Both the position numbers and the translations under genes were made by a program. A DNA stretch of 64,000 bases from Allomuricauda sp. (GTDB taxonomy: Bacteria; Bacteroidota; Bacteroidia; Flavobacteriales; Flavobacteriaceae): NCBI GenBank assembly GCA_003712125.1, contig RHLF01000001.1, positions 62,001-126,000 of the forward strand. The letters are read 5' to 3'. The notes below the pieces were generated by a model. It was not told the DNA's origin. It worked only from the letters and a program-made list of their open reading frames with translations, and did not search any database. Position 1 is the stretch's first letter; each line of letters opens with the position of its first letter. Of the stretch, positions 54,028-63,279 are shown piece by piece.

Positions 54028-57000
54028 ATGGGAATAAACTACTCCACCAGTCGTTTTAGCAAGAAATTTGCTTTTCTTGCAATTCTAGTTCTTTTCTTCA
54101 GCAATCGTATGCACTCGCAGGCCAGCTCCATTCAATCTGGAGTAACCTTTCATTGGGCCGATACACAGTCCAATCTTAGCGACCCGGCAACAATCGATTA
54201 TATTGATATTAACGGGAATATTTACAACAGTTTTGTTGTTCCGACCTCTTATGAGCTGACCAGACTAGGTCCGGGAGGCCACAATGATAATAACATTTGG
54301 CTGAATGGTTCTAGAATTGTCAATAGTAGTGCTATTCCAACTTGGAATGATGAAGCTATTGCCGCTTTCCAGTCGCTAAATTTGAACTATTATTTTGAGT
54401 CGGACCAAAATGGTGATAATATTTGTGGCAACTATGGTGCAATTGCCGGTTCCGATTCCCAAATTCAGACCATACGGTATAGTCCGGGCATTCCTTCTAA
54501 TCCTGATGGTGTTATTGCCATTACCGAGCGCGGGATGAACAATTGCTATCATATTGCACTCTATGGTATTCCTGCGGGAGGAGGTCCTGAACAACTATTA
54601 GGGCAGACTTTTGTCATTAATGGCCCTAATCAATCTGGAGTTCAACCGCAAGCGCCACCACCAGCTGGTGCTGATTTCTGGTTAAGTGGTAGAAACAACA
54701 ATAACAATCAGGTTATTGGTATTGCGTTGTTCGAGCTTTCAAGCATTGCCCCTATTGGATCTACGATTACTTCGATAGAGTTCATGGGTGCCACAAACGA
54801 TGTGGGTGATGGAAAATTCTTTTTGATGCAAACCTATGCCGTTGATGATATTTTTGAAACCGATTTTGAAACAGTATTTACTGGAGATGTAGGTGCAAAT
54901 GATAATGTTCCCAGTGGTTCGACCTATACTTATCTACCGGGGACCGACCCTTTAAACGGAACCGTTGCCGTGAATCCTGATGGAACCTTTACCTATACGC
55001 CGAATGCAAATTTTGCTGGAACCGATACTTTTGAGGTTCAGGTTTGCTTGCCCCCTCCAAATCAACTTATTTGTGAAACATCGACAGTTACCTTGACGGT
55101 CAAGCCTGGTGTTAGCATAAATGATACCTCTGCCAATGAAGGTAATAACATGACCTTCACCATATCGAGCTCCCATCCCTTAGCAGAAGATGTAACTTTT
55201 GATATTGACTATACCGACGGTTCGGCTATTTCAGCGGATTACAATGGTCCTTCTTCAGTGACATTACCATCCGGATCAACTACAGTAACCTTTGATGTTA
55301 GTGCCATTGATGATGATTGGGTTGAAGAAACCAATCAAACTTTTGATGCCACAATTAGTTATCCTTCTGGGACCGGGCCAGCTACCATTACCGATGGAAT
55401 TGGAGAAGGTACCGTTATAGATACAGATGTTGCGTATGTCGTTGGAGGTAATTTTAGTATAACCGAAGGCGGTACCATACAATATAGATTATTCCTTTCT
55501 ACAGGTACCAACTCGGGTGGGCAACAGTATGTAGGTATCGAAGATGCCTATAATGTTGATTTTTCCGTAGAAGAATATCCTTCTTCCTCTAACCCAGCAA
55601 CTGAAGGGGCAGATTTCAATGGTTTTACGACAACTGTAACTTTTCCTGCCAACGCTATGGCCGGAGCTGAAATTTTTATTCCGGTACCAACGCTTGATGA
55701 TAATATCATTGAAGAAACAGAGGAGTTTAATGGGGTAAAATCAAGAAACGCTGCTGAAAATACCAAATACGGTGTTGCACCTTCAAGGGTCAGTATCAAT
55801 ACCGAAAGATCGGTATTAAGAATTTTGGACAATGACGGTGGGGTTGGTAATGGACTTTCATTCGATACCAATAATATTACCGTTGATGAGGGTGATGGAA
55901 CTGCCACATTCACAGTAATACTTACTGGAAACGTACAAGGTGGTTTTACAGTTGACTATAACACCAATAGTGGAAGTGCAACAGACTCTTCAGATTTTAC
56001 GGGTACTTCGGGGCAACTCACTTTTGCGGGAAATGATGGGGAATCACAAAATATCGTAGTACCTATAATTGACGATACGCTAATTGAGCCTTCGGAATAC
56101 TTTACGGTACTATTATCAAATCTCTCTACTTCACTCATCACTGTAAATGGAGACACTGCAACAGGGAACATCACCGACAATGACGGTGGCGCAGGTTCCG
56201 GGGTATCCGTGGCAGGGTTCACCGTCGACGAGGCGGCAGGGACAGCTACTTTCGAGGTATCCCTCAACGCCGATGTACAGGGCGGGTTCTCCGTGGACTA
56301 TGACATCACCGATGGTTCGGCAACCGCAGGGAGCGACTACACCGCTACCATGGCGGGGACACTCAACTTTGCCGGCAACAACGGCGAGGTACAGCAGGTG
56401 ACCGTGAACATCACCGACGATACACTGATCGAGGGGACAGAGGACCTTTCAATTGCCCTTTCCAACCTTTCAACAGCCCTGATCAACATCGTGGGGGCCA
56501 ACGCAACAGGGAACATCACCGACAATGACGGTGGCGCAGGTTCCGGGGTATCCGTGGCAGGGTTCACCGTCGACGAGGCGGCAGGGACAGCTACTTTCGA
56601 GGTATCCCTCAACGCCGATGTACAGGGCGGGTTCTCCGTGGACTATGACATCACCGATGGTTCGGCAACCGCAGGGAGCGACTACACCGCTACCATGGCG
56701 GGGACACTCAACTTTGCCGGCAACAACGGCGAGGTACAGCAGGTGACCGTGAACATCACCGACGATACACTGATCGAGGGGACAGAGGACCTTTCAATTG
56801 CCCTTTCCAACCTTTCAACAGCCCTGATCAACATCGTGGGGGCCAACGCAACAGGGAACATCACCGACAATGATAATGTTCCTGGGGTAGGCCTATCTTT
56901 TGACAATACCGATGTAACCGTTAACGAAGATGCCGGAACGGCAACCTTTACCGTACGATTGACCGGTAACGTTCAGGGCGGCTTTACCGTGGACTATGCC

Positions 57001-59079
57001 ACCAATGATGGTTCAGCCGTGAACCCGGGCGACTATGCTTCAGCAAATGGCACTTTGACATTTGTGGGTAACAATAGTGAATCGTATGATATTACCGTTC
57101 CCATCGTTGATGACAATCTCATCGAAGCTTTGGAAAACTATACTGTTGTACTTACGAACCTATCAACCCCACTTATTCCAATAAATGGAGATACAGCAAC
57201 GGGTGGTATTGTTGACAATGACAACATACCTGGGGTAACAGGCCTATCTTTTGACAATACCGATGTAACCGTTAACGAAGATGCGGGAACGGCAACCTTT
57301 ACCGTACGATTGACCGGTAACGTTCAGGGCGGCTTTACCGTGGACTATGCCACCAATGATGGTTCAGCCGTGAACCCGGGCGACTATGCTTCAGCAAATG
57401 GCACTTTGACATTTGTGGGTAACGATAGTGAATCGTTTGATATTACCGTTCCAATTATAGATGATGTTATCGTTGAAACAACCGAAGGCTACACTGTAGT
57501 ACTTTCTAATCTTTCAACTACAATTATCAATATCAATGGTGACACGGCCAATGGCGGAATTGTTGATAACGACAGTAATAATGACTTTCCTGTGGATGTT
57601 ACGGTTACTTGTGATGCCGTACCAAGCATTCCGGTTATTGTGCTGAACGCGAATGGATGCACTTATACCGAAAATTTTGTTGAAGACATTGTTGGTTTGG
57701 ACGACGGATGCGATACAGAATATACCATCACAAGAACGTGGACCATTACTGACTGCGTTGGTAATGTACGCATACATACCCAAACCATTATTGTTGAAGA
57801 TAATGAGGCCCCCACATTTGTGGAATCACTGCCTGCCGACAGCACCGTATCCTGTGATAGTGTGCCCGCAGCCGATACGCTTACGGCAATGGACAACTGT
57901 GATACCAATGCCTCTGTAACCTTTGATGAACAAATTACAGATGATGATACGTGTGCCTCTAATTACATTATCACGCGTACTTGGACAGCAGCGGATTGTG
58001 CTGGCAATCAAACGGTGCATGTACAAACCATCATTGTCGAAGACACCCAGGCACCAACTTTTGTTGAAGCACTTCCGGAAAGTGTTACAGCACTATGTAA
58101 CGAGGTTCCCGATGCAGTTACCTTGACGGCTATTGATAATTGTGATTCCGATGTAACCGTAGTATTTGACGAAGTGGTTACCAACGATGAAAATTGTATG
58201 GATGGCTATACCGTAACCCGCACCTGGTCGGTAAGCGATTGTGCTGGGAATGTTAACACCCATACACAGGTAATCACAGTGGAACCAACAGGGCCGATAA
58301 CAGCGAGTGATTATAGCGAAGAAGTAACCATTTTGTGTGGAGACGAAATTCCTGCCGTTCCTGAGTTAACCTTTATGGGAGGGTGTGGAAACTATGATGT
58401 CACATTTACTGAAGAACGCCAAGACTCAGGTGACACAGATGACTATATCATCATCAGAACCTGGGAGGTAACCGATTCTTGTGGAAATATGGCTGAATTT
58501 GAACAAATCATCTTTGTCATGCAACCCCAATTGGAAGAGGTCTTTATCGATATTTGTGTAGAGGATGACGCCATTGATCTATTGACCTACCTTCCCGAAG
58601 GATTTGATGCCAACGGTACCTTTGAGGTACTAGAGGGTAATGTAACGCTTCAAGGAAGTATGTTTGACCCCTTAGGGCTGGAAACCGGCGAATTTAGGAT
58701 TGCCTATAGCTCCATAGAGGGTGATTGCAAATACTTTGTAGATTTCATCATTACCACGAACTCCGATTGTGTGCCCTGTACACGAGATGAGATTGAGGTT
58801 TCAAAAACGGTAACCGCGAATGGAGACAACATCAATGATTTCTTTGAAATTAAAGGCGTTGAATATTGTGACTTCACTTTTGACGTAATGATTTTCAATC
58901 GATGGGGAGATAAGGTATATGAAGCTGTTGATTATCAAAACGATTGGGGAGGCTACGCCCCAAACAATGCGGTAGGTAACTCAGGAATGCTTCCTACAGG
59001 TACCTATTACTATATCATCAATGTGAATGGTTCTAATTTCGAACCGTTGAACGGATATATATTCCTGGGAGGAAACTAA
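54028..59079 (+). CDS. Giant Calx-beta adhesin with T9SS type-B sorting domain
   Basis: A 1683-residue secreted protein. Order: signal peptide (1-31), unassigned N-terminal domain (about 32-280), cadherin-like domain (about 290-355, DGTFTYTPNANFAGTDTFEV), about seven Calx-beta domains (about 360-1185) with Asp-rich calcium loops such as ITDNDG and IIDD, three to four Cys-paired HYR-like repeats (about 1187-1500, TRTWTVSDCAGN type), and a CHU_C/type-B C-terminal domain (about 1590-1683, FNRWGDKVYE...GTYYYII). It should be exported by T9SS and held at the surface. PorP/SprF and OmpA-family genes follow. Confidence 0.92.
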   Translation: MGINYSTSRFSKKFAFLAILVLFFSNRMHSQASSIQSGVTFHWADTQSNLSDPATIDYIDINGNIYNSFVVPTSYELTRLGPGGHNDNNIWLNGSRIVNSSAIPTWNDEAIAAFQSLNLNYYFESDQNGDNICGNYGAIAGSDSQIQTIRYSPGIPSNPDGVIAITERGMNNCYHIALYGIPAGGGPEQLLGQTFVINGPNQSGVQPQAPPPAGADFWLSGRNNNNNQVIGIALFELSSIAPIGSTITSIEFMGATNDVGDGKFFLMQTYAVDDIFETDFETVFTGDVGANDNVPSGSTYTYLPGTDPLNGTVAVNPDGTFTYTPNANFAGTDTFEVQVCLPPPNQLICETSTVTLTVKPGVSINDTSANEGNNMTFTISSSHPLAEDVTFDIDYTDGSAISADYNGPSSVTLPSGSTTVTFDVSAIDDDWVEETNQTFDATISYPSGTGPATITDGIGEGTVIDTDVAYVVGGNFSITEGGTIQYRLFLSTGTNSGGQQYVGIEDAYNVDFSVEEYPSSSNPATEGADFNGFTTTVTFPANAMAGAEIFIPVPTLDDNIIEETEEFNGVKSRNAAENTKYGVAPSRVSINTERSVLRILDNDGGVGNGLSFDTNNITVDEGDGTATFTVILTGNVQGGFTVDYNTNSGSATDSSDFTGTSGQLTFAGNDGESQNIVVPIIDDTLIEPSEYFTVLLSNLSTSLITVNGDTATGNITDNDGGAGSGVSVAGFTVDEAAGTATFEVSLNADVQGGFSVDYDITDGSATAGSDYTATMAGTLNFAGNNGEVQQVTVNITDDTLIEGTEDLSIALSNLSTALINIVGANATGNITDNDGGAGSGVSVAGFTVDEAAGTATFEVSLNADVQGGFSVDYDITDGSATAGSDYTATMAGTLNFAGNNGEVQQVTVNITDDTLIEGTEDLSIALSNLSTALINIVGANATGNITDNDNVPGVGLSFDNTDVTVNEDAGTATFTVRLTGNVQGGFTVDYATNDGSAVNPGDYASANGTLTFVGNNSESYDITVPIVDDNLIEALENYTVVLTNLSTPLIPINGDTATGGIVDNDNIPGVTGLSFDNTDVTVNEDAGTATFTVRLTGNVQGGFTVDYATNDGSAVNPGDYASANGTLTFVGNDSESFDITVPIIDDVIVETTEGYTVVLSNLSTTIININGDTANGGIVDNDSNNDFPVDVTVTCDAVPSIPVIVLNANGCTYTENFVEDIVGLDDGCDTEYTITRTWTITDCVGNVRIHTQTIIVEDNEAPTFVESLPADSTVSCDSVPAADTLTAMDNCDTNASVTFDEQITDDDTCASNYIITRTWTAADCAGNQTVHVQTIIVEDTQAPTFVEALPESVTALCNEVPDAVTLTAIDNCDSDVTVVFDEVVTNDENCMDGYTVTRTWSVSDCAGNVNTHTQVITVEPTGPITASDYSEEVTILCGDEIPAVPELTFMGGCGNYDVTFTEERQDSGDTDDYIIIRTWEVTDSCGNMAEFEQIIFVMQPQLEEVFIDICVEDDAIDLLTYLPEGFDANGTFEVLEGNVTLQGSMFDPLGLETGEFRIAYSSIEGDCKYFVDFIITTNSDCVPCTRDEIEVSKTVTANGDNINDFFEIKGVEYCDFTFDVMIFNRWGDKVYEAVDYQNDWGGYAPNNAVGNSGMLPTGTYYYIINVNGSNFEPLNGYIFLGGN
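56161..56873 (+). repeat. Two identical 345-bp tandem repeats plus a 23-bp partial copy
   Basis: Copies at 56161-56505 and 56506-56850 read identically base for base, and 56851-56873 begins a third. Each encodes one 115-residue Calx-beta unit. The repeats are visibly G+C-rich: 42 of 60 bases at 56185-56244 against 22 of 60 at 56041-56100. Confidence 0.95.
56890..57453 (+). repeat. Second pair of Calx-beta repeats, 351-bp period
   Basis: 56890-57102 and 57241-57453 are nearly identical (a handful of mismatches), while the 138 bases between them have diverged from the matching stretch after the second copy. Each encodes the first part of a 117-residue Calx-beta unit (LSFDNTDVTVNEDAGTATF). Confidence 0.9.
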
Positions 59080-59096
59080 TCAATATCCTATATAAG

Positions 59097-59127
59097 AAAG
59101 GGCGGTATACCGCCCTTTTTCTTTTTA
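59097..59127 (+). terminator. Intrinsic terminator after the adhesin gene
   Basis: Stem AAAGGGCGG / CCGCCCTTT with loop TATA, then TTTTTCTTTTT. It separates the adhesin from porP/sprF. The remaining 59128-59311 holds only a near-match -7 (TTCCTTTG) and no gene. Confidence 0.88.
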
Positions 59128-59311
59128 AACCATTGAATATCAATACAATGTTCGTTTATCCATAGAAAAGAACAGCTTATCGAGAAGTTGGTTTCAGAAC
59201 GAATTTTATGGTGGCTTCAACGTTTAAATTCAGCCCTTCTAATGAGGTTTTATTCCTTTGTTTAAGAATTGCACCCCAAATAGTAATTCTAGCTAATAAA
59301 ACTTAACCACT

Positions 59312-60226
59312 ATGGTAACCAATATTTTCAAAAAAGCATTGCTTATTTGCCTGGTTCTGGCAGCTTATGTGACCAAAGCACAGCAACTGCCACAATTCAC
59401 CCAATACATGTTCAATACAATTTCGGTCAATCCTGCCTATGCTGGAAGCCGTGAGACATTGAATATGACCGCTTTACATAGAAATCAGTGGGCCGGATTG
59501 GATGGAAACCCTGTAACAAGCACCTTCTCGTTCCATACACCCTTGAATAATGAAAGGGTTGGTTTGGGAATATCCTATATCTCAGATCAATTGGGATTTG
59601 AAAATACGAATTATGTATATGGGGATTTCTCTTATACCATTCCTGTTTCCTACAACGCTAGGCTATCGTTCGGTCTTAAAGCTGGTTTTACCAATTACCA
59701 ACTTGAGAACCCAGATATCAACGATCCCTTTTTTAATTCAAATTTCAATAGTTGGAAACCGAATTTTGGAGCCGGTCTCTATTTAAGTAGTGAACGATGG
59801 TATGTTGGTGTTTCATCACCAAGAATATTAAATACCGATTTAAATGAAGGTGAATTTGAAGCCCTTGAGCGCAATAGTTATTATGGCATCGCAGGACTCG
59901 TATTGGATGTCTCAGCAGATATTAAATTTCGACCCTCAATTTTGACCAAATTGACCAATGGTGCTCCGGCTTCCTATGACGTAACGGCCAGTTTTCTGTT
60001 CTATGACAAATTCTGGGCAGGAACCTCGTATCGTTTAAACGATGCTACCAATTTTGGCGCTTTTTTAGACTATCAAGTTTCCAACAACATCAGAATAGGG
60101 TACGCCTACGATTTACCAACATCAACGATACAACCTTATACCGGAGGTACACATGAGGTCATCCTGATCTATGAACCACGGTTTTCGAAAAGAACCAAAC
60201 TTTATAAGTCCCCCAGATACTTTTAA
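59312..60226 (+). CDS. PorP/SprF family type IX secretion membrane protein
   Basis: A 304-residue outer-membrane beta-barrel protein: signal peptide (1-23), then the family opening LPQFTQYMFNTISVNPAYAGSR and ALHRNQWAGLDGNP, alternating strands, and a C-terminal aromatic end. PorP/SprF proteins help T9SS deliver or anchor partner adhesins with type-B domains. It sits between such an adhesin and an OmpA-family gene, so it is probably dedicated to this adhesin. Confidence 0.93.
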   Translation: MVTNIFKKALLICLVLAAYVTKAQQLPQFTQYMFNTISVNPAYAGSRETLNMTALHRNQWAGLDGNPVTSTFSFHTPLNNERVGLGISYISDQLGFENTNYVYGDFSYTIPVSYNARLSFGLKAGFTNYQLENPDINDPFFNSNFNSWKPNFGAGLYLSSERWYVGVSSPRILNTDLNEGEFEALERNSYYGIAGLVLDVSADIKFRPSILTKLTNGAPASYDVTASFLFYDKFWAGTSYRLNDATNFGAFLDYQVSNNIRIGYAYDLPTSTIQPYTGGTHEVILIYEPRFSKRTKLYKSPRYF

Positions 60227-60234
60227 AACCCACC

Positions 60235-62214
60235 ATGATGAAAAAAACCTACAGCATTCTGGTATTGCTCGCTTGTCTATTGAGTTTTGTGAGCACTATT
60301 GCCCAATCTGGGCTTAGAAAAGACGCCGATCTTTCATTTTACCAATTCGCCTATGCCAAGGCGATTCCGAAGTATGAAAAATTGGCCTTAAAAGAAAATC
60401 ATTCAAAGCATGCATTCAAGCGTTTGGCAGAATGTTATCTGATGTTGCGAGACTTTGAAAAAGCACTACCCTATTTTGACCGATTTATTCATGATGAAGG
60501 TATAGCGCCTGACTTCTATTTCAAATACGGTATGGCCCTTAAAAGTGCTGGTCAAGACAAAGAGGCATTAAAATGGCTTAAACGCTATAAAAAACTGGCT
60601 AAAAATGATGCCAAAATAAAAAAGTACTTGAAGGAAGGTAACTATGCTTCCATCTTGTTTAACAGTAGGGATAGCTACGAGCTCGAGCAGGTAGATTTTA
60701 ACACCAAGTACAACGAGTTTGGCACCTCCTATCATGACGGTAAAATCTATTTCAGTTCTGGTAGATTGGATGAAAAATCTGAAAACATCTATGATTGGAA
60801 CAATGAGGCTTGGTTGGACATTTACTTTGTTGAAGAAAATAACAACAAAGCCGTTCCTCAGAAAATAAGTGGAGAAATCAATTCAAAATACCACGAAAGT
60901 TCGCTTGTTTTTTCTACGAACCACAAAAATGATACGGTAATCTATTTTACCCGTAACAATTATTTTCAAAAGAAAGAAGGCTTCCACACCAAAAAGGAAG
61001 ATCTTAAGATCGAAAGCCTGAACAACTTAAAAATCTACCGCGCAGAAAATATTGATGGTGAATGGAAAGTTACCCGAAATCTTAAAATGAATGCGGATCA
61101 CTATTCCTCTGGTCACCCTAGTGTCAATACTGAAAGAACCTATTTGTTCTTTGCTTCTGACAAACCTGGTGGTTATGGCGGAACGGATATCTATTATGCC
61201 AAAATTCATGAAAGAGGTGGAATAGGTCAACCTGTCAACGCAGGACCTGTGGTAAACACAGCAGGTAATGAGATGTTTCCCTTTATCAATAACGAAGGGC
61301 AGTTATTCTTTTCATCTGATGGTCATCCTGGTTTTGGCCAATTGGATGTATTTGCAGCCGTACTTGACTCAGTTGGGGTTTTTGAATTTAAAGATGTTAT
61401 CAACTTGGGCAAACCAATGAACAGTGAAAAAGACGATTTCGGCTTTTTTGCGCATGACAACGGTATTGATGGCTATATCAGCTCCAATAGAGACGGTGGT
61501 CAAGGAGGTGATGATATTTACAAGTTCAAGTTTTATCCTTCTTTACGGGTTGAAGGTAGGGTAAGTGATGCCATCAATATGCAACCCTTGGATAGTGTCA
61601 AAATTTCATTGTTTGACCAACAAACCAAAGAATTGGTTGCTGAAACCTACACAGATGCCTATGGCAACTATGAAATGTTCATCGACAGGAAGCGCAACTT
61701 TATGATCGAGGCAGCTCGAATTACACATCCAAAAAAACACATATTTTTCAATACCTATGAAACACCTAGGTATGAGCGTGTTGTGAACCAAAATATTTTT
61801 CTTGATCCCGTTTTGGATGTAAAGGTACTGGCTGGTTTGAACAAAATCTATTTCGACTTTAACAAACATGACATCAGACCAGATGCAGCCGAAGAATTGG
61901 ACAAAGTTGTCAAGTTGATGACTGAAACCTATCCTGATATGATTATTAAATTGGAGTCGCATACCGATCCCGTGGGCAGTCACGCTTATAATGACAACCT
62001 TTCTGAACGTCGTGCGAAGTCAACATACGAATACCTCATTGCCAATGGTGTTCCAAGGCATCATATCATCTCTTACAAAGGATATGGAAAACGGAACCTA
62101 TTCAACGATTGCACCGGAAAAGATGATTGTTCCCCTGAGGAACTAGAACTTAATCGAAGGACCGAATTTCCGATAATACAGATTAAGGGAACAGCACTTG
62201 CAAAAAGTAAATAG
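60235..62214 (+). CDS. OmpA-family protein with TPR, PD40 and carboxypeptidase-like domains
   Basis: A 659-residue envelope protein. Order: signal peptide (1-24), TPR-like repeats (about 30-130), PD40/WD40-like propeller blades (about 155-430, with FSSDGHPGFGQLD and SSNRDGGQGGDDIY), a CarboxypepD_reg-like domain (about 435-520) and an OmpA peptidoglycan-binding domain (about 540-650, IYFDFNKHDIRPDA and LSERRAKSTYEYL). It follows porP/sprF by 8 bp and probably ties the adhesin machinery to the cell wall. Confidence 0.93.
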   Translation: MMKKTYSILVLLACLLSFVSTIAQSGLRKDADLSFYQFAYAKAIPKYEKLALKENHSKHAFKRLAECYLMLRDFEKALPYFDRFIHDEGIAPDFYFKYGMALKSAGQDKEALKWLKRYKKLAKNDAKIKKYLKEGNYASILFNSRDSYELEQVDFNTKYNEFGTSYHDGKIYFSSGRLDEKSENIYDWNNEAWLDIYFVEENNNKAVPQKISGEINSKYHESSLVFSTNHKNDTVIYFTRNNYFQKKEGFHTKKEDLKIESLNNLKIYRAENIDGEWKVTRNLKMNADHYSSGHPSVNTERTYLFFASDKPGGYGGTDIYYAKIHERGGIGQPVNAGPVVNTAGNEMFPFINNEGQLFFSSDGHPGFGQLDVFAAVLDSVGVFEFKDVINLGKPMNSEKDDFGFFAHDNGIDGYISSNRDGGQGGDDIYKFKFYPSLRVEGRVSDAINMQPLDSVKISLFDQQTKELVAETYTDAYGNYEMFIDRKRNFMIEAARITHPKKHIFFNTYETPRYERVVNQNIFLDPVLDVKVLAGLNKIYFDFNKHDIRPDAAEELDKVVKLMTETYPDMIIKLESHTDPVGSHAYNDNLSERRAKSTYEYLIANGVPRHHIISYKGYGKRNLFNDCTGKDDCSPEELELNRRTEFPIIQIKGTALAKSK

Positions 62215-62244
62215 AAAAAAATCCGCCTAAAGGCGGATTTTTTT
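62215..62244 (+). terminator. Bidirectional intrinsic terminator
   Basis: Stem ATCCGCC / GGCGGAT with loop TAAA, flanked by A6 on the left and a T run on the right, so it works in both directions: for the OmpA-family gene (plus) and the MscS-like gene (minus), whose stop codon lies within its edge. Confidence 0.9.
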
Positions 62245-63067
62245 ATTGTTGTGATTTGACAGAAACCTTGGCAGCCAACACATCCTTAATTGGAACCACC
62301 AACCTTCCTTCCTTAGTCTTTAAGGTAACCGAAATGTTATCAATGGCCTCGATGCTCCCTTCAACATCACCAAAGGAAATTTTATCACCAACCATATACA
62401 TCTTTCTCGCATAAAACATTTTGAATACGTCTGAAAAAACGTCTCTTGACCCCAAACCAAATCCTAAGGCCGCCGCGAACAAAAAGGCACCCAAAATCAT
62501 GGTAAAATTGCTGGTGATTATTTCAGTGTCTATTCCTGCCTGGTTCAATGCGGTTATCGATACAAAAAAGGCTATCAAATAGAACAAGGTTCCGCTAATC
62601 ACCTTAGAGCCCCCAACGCCCATAGACTCAAATAACGCCAAGGTTGCTTTCTTAACAGTAGATGCCAAAAACAGGCCTCCTGCCAATATCAAAATTGCAC
62701 TGAAAAGCGTGGGTAAATACGAGAACATCGATGAAATTCCTTCGGATAAAGAGGTTAATCCGAGTACTTGGGCAAAAACCATGGTAAAGACCAGAACTAA
62801 TAGGATTTTCACCGTGGTCAATACAATTTTCAACAAGTCTATTTTTACCTTTTTTTCACCTAATAGTCCAGCGTCAGTAATCTTTTGCGACAGATTATCG
62901 ATTTTGGCCGCTTTCAAAATTCGCTTTAAAATAAAGAGGACGAACTTTAAAACAAGCCATAGGATCAAAATACCTACAAGGGCAATAATTATTTTTGGAA
63001 GTACCTCAACAAATCCTGAGGCAATGTCTCCAAAACTTTCCAAAAAAACTTCTTTATACTTTTCCAT
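62243..63067 (-). CDS. MscS-like mechanosensitive channel
   Basis: A 274-residue membrane protein with four to five helices (about 20-45, 70-100, 115-135, 155-175, 185-205), a Gly/Ala-rich pore-like helix (LGAFLFAAALGFGLGSRDVF) and a short beta domain (YMVGDKISFGDVEGSIEAI). The cytoplasmic domain is cut short compared with E. coli MscS. It should open under osmotic stress. It is the third gene of a minus-strand operon headed by a sigma factor. Confidence 0.85.
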   Translation of the reverse strand: MEKYKEVFLESFGDIASGFVEVLPKIIIALVGILILWLVLKFVLFILKRILKAAKIDNLSQKITDAGLLGEKKVKIDLLKIVLTTVKILLVLVFTMVFAQVLGLTSLSEGISSMFSYLPTLFSAILILAGGLFLASTVKKATLALFESMGVGGSKVISGTLFYLIAFFVSITALNQAGIDTEIITSNFTMILGAFLFAAALGFGLGSRDVFSDVFKMFYARKMYMVGDKISFGDVEGSIEAIDNISVTLKTKEGRLVVPIKDVLAAKVSVKSQQ

Positions 63068-63090
63068 GATATATTATTTGGTTGATCGCT

Positions 63091-63279
63091 TTAATTTCTT
63101 TTGTTGGTTCTAAAAAGTCCTGTCAATAAGGAAGAATAGTTTGATGTAATCAATACAGCCATATCCATAATAAATTTGGCTATGGCGATATCGCTCATTA
63201 CCTTCTTTCGCATCTCGGGCGGAGCCTCAAGCAGCTTCTTGTCTAACTCCCTAAAAGGGTTTTTATACTCGTCAGCCAT
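63091..63279 (-). CDS. Small protein of unknown function beside a sigma factor
   Basis: A 62-residue protein: acidic/basic N-terminal half (MADEYKNPFRELDKKLLEAP) and a hydrophobic stretch (about 33-55). Its ATG directly follows the sigma factor stop codon with no gap, and the MscS-like gene starts 23 bp downstream. Tight placement suggests a real, translationally coupled gene. It might be a small sigma antagonist or membrane partner, but nothing in the sequence proves it. Confidence 0.7.
   Translation of the reverse strand: MADEYKNPFRELDKKLLEAPPEMRKKVMSDIAIAKFIMDMAVLITSNYSSLLTGLFRTNKRN

Noticed and set aside
56147-56746. Repeated short frames on both strands in the adhesin, looking like a duplicated gene family or array
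   Set aside because: They are alternative-frame readings of the two identical Calx-beta repeats, which are in frame with the adhesin; spacing and length do not suit CRISPR.
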